From contig DJVY01000076.1 in the NCBI GenBank assembly GCA_002440885.1, forward strand, positions 1 through 7,141: a DNA stretch of 7,141 nucleotides, given 5' to 3'. This stretch comes from Bacteroidales bacterium UBA6244 (GTDB lineage Bacteria > Bacteroidota > Bacteroidia > Bacteroidales > F082). The position numbers and the translations under genes are program-made. The notes under the pieces are model-generated. The model saw only the letters and a program-made list of their open reading frames with translations, ran no database searches and was not told the DNA's origin. Shown one piece after another: positions 6,824-7,141 of the stretch. Each line of letters opens with the position of its first letter. Position 1 is the stretch's first letter.

Positions 6824-6842
6824 TTTTGATAGTAAGGGGAGC
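6824..6842 (+). repeat. 19-nt direct repeat, copy 2
   Basis: This is an identical, same-strand copy of TTTTGATAGTAAGGGGAGC at 4723-4741. Here it leads through a terminator hairpin into the GIY-YIG gene. It may be part of a module that travels with that ORF. Confidence 0.9.
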
Positions 6843-6850
6843 CAGAAAAG

Positions 6851-6872
6851 AGCCGCTAAACGCGGCTTTTTT
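6851..6872 (+). terminator. strong rho-independent terminator just upstream of the GIY-YIG start
   Basis: AGCCGC (6851-6856) pairs perfectly with GCGGCT (6862-6867) around a 5-nt loop, with an A run before it and six Ts (6867-6872) after it. It ends only 6 bases before the ATG at 6879, so most transcripts from upstream would stop before the gene. Confidence 0.8.
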
Positions 6873-6878
6873 ACTTTT

Positions 6879-7141
6879 ATGTACTATATCTACATCCTAT
6901 ACTCTGAAACCTCAGATCTCTATTACATCGGTTACTCTGACAATGTTGACAGAAGGCTATCTGAGCATAATAACGCACCTTATAACACCTTCACATCAAA
7001 ACACCGACCCTGGAAAATAAAAGCTGTTTTCACTGCTTCTGAGGAATTAGGTTTAACCTTAAAGATTGAACGGTTTATTAAAAAGCAAAAATCAAGGAAT
7101 TTTTTAGAGAGACTCTGCTCTATGGAAAAAGTTGATTTACC
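6879..7141 (+). CDS. small GIY-YIG nuclease-domain protein, 3' end cut by window
   Basis: 87 codons are visible and the frame is open at the right edge. The start MYYIYILYSE supplies the first half of the GIY-YIG motif, and LYYIGYS (14-20) the second. RRLSEHN (25-31) carries the usual catalytic Arg and the following His. Glu64 in KIERFIKKQKSR is placed as the metal-binding acidic residue. This matches the single-domain family of about 80-110 residues (COG2827, UvrC/YhbQ-like) that is abundant in Bacteroidota, whose cellular role is poorly defined. It has no extra DNA-binding domain in the visible part, so it is neither UvrC nor a typical intron homing enzyme. The ATG lies 6 bases after a terminator T run, leaving no room for a normal promoter or Shine-Dalgarno site. 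Expression may rely on readthrough or be very low. Confidence 0.85.
   Translation, partial: MYYIYILYSETSDLYYIGYSDNVDRRLSEHNNAPYNTFTSKHRPWKIKAVFTASEELGLTLKIERFIKKQKSRNFLERLCSMEKVDL

Overview
The window looks like an accessory stretch of a Bacteroidota chromosome. The main evidence is a very large secreted protein with a gliding-motility-associated (type B) C-terminal domain for type IX secretion (T9SS), plus a -7 element of the Bacteroidota TAnnTTTG type. No rRNA or housekeeping gene is present to place it more precisely.

Layout. Positions 1-3792 carry a two-gene minus-strand unit. A small secreted protein of unknown function (3403-3792) is followed after 4 bases by a T9SS surface protein of at least 1132 residues, which runs off the left edge just before its natural end. 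Positions 3793-5061 hold no intact gene. They contain AT-rich sequence, inverted repeats, a pair of REP-like hairpins, a 10-bp tandem repeat, a frameshifted remnant of another T9SS C-terminal domain (4481-4671), a short repeat plus terminator-like hairpin, and two back-to-back sets of degenerate 19-nt repeats like the ends of IS21-family elements.

Positions 5062-6606 carry an intact plus-strand integral-membrane glycosyltransferase of family GT39 (PMT_2/ArnT-like). A candidate terminator follows it, then a third, oppositely oriented set of the IS21-like end repeats (6725-6787). Next come a short tract resembling the 3' end of a 5S rRNA, a second copy of the 19-nt repeat found at 4723, and a strong terminator hairpin. 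The start of a small GIY-YIG nuclease gene (6879 onward) follows and is cut by the right edge.

Interpretation. The two secreted proteins probably form one transcription unit and act at the cell surface. The glycosyltransferase is a separate cassette bracketed by inverted transposon-end-like repeats, and it may have arrived by transposition next to the tail of a destroyed T9SS gene. I found no convincing new multi-gene system. The most unusual signals are the transposon-end brackets with no transposase, the repeat/terminator/GIY-YIG module present once with and once without its ORF, and the orphan T9SS C-terminal fragment.
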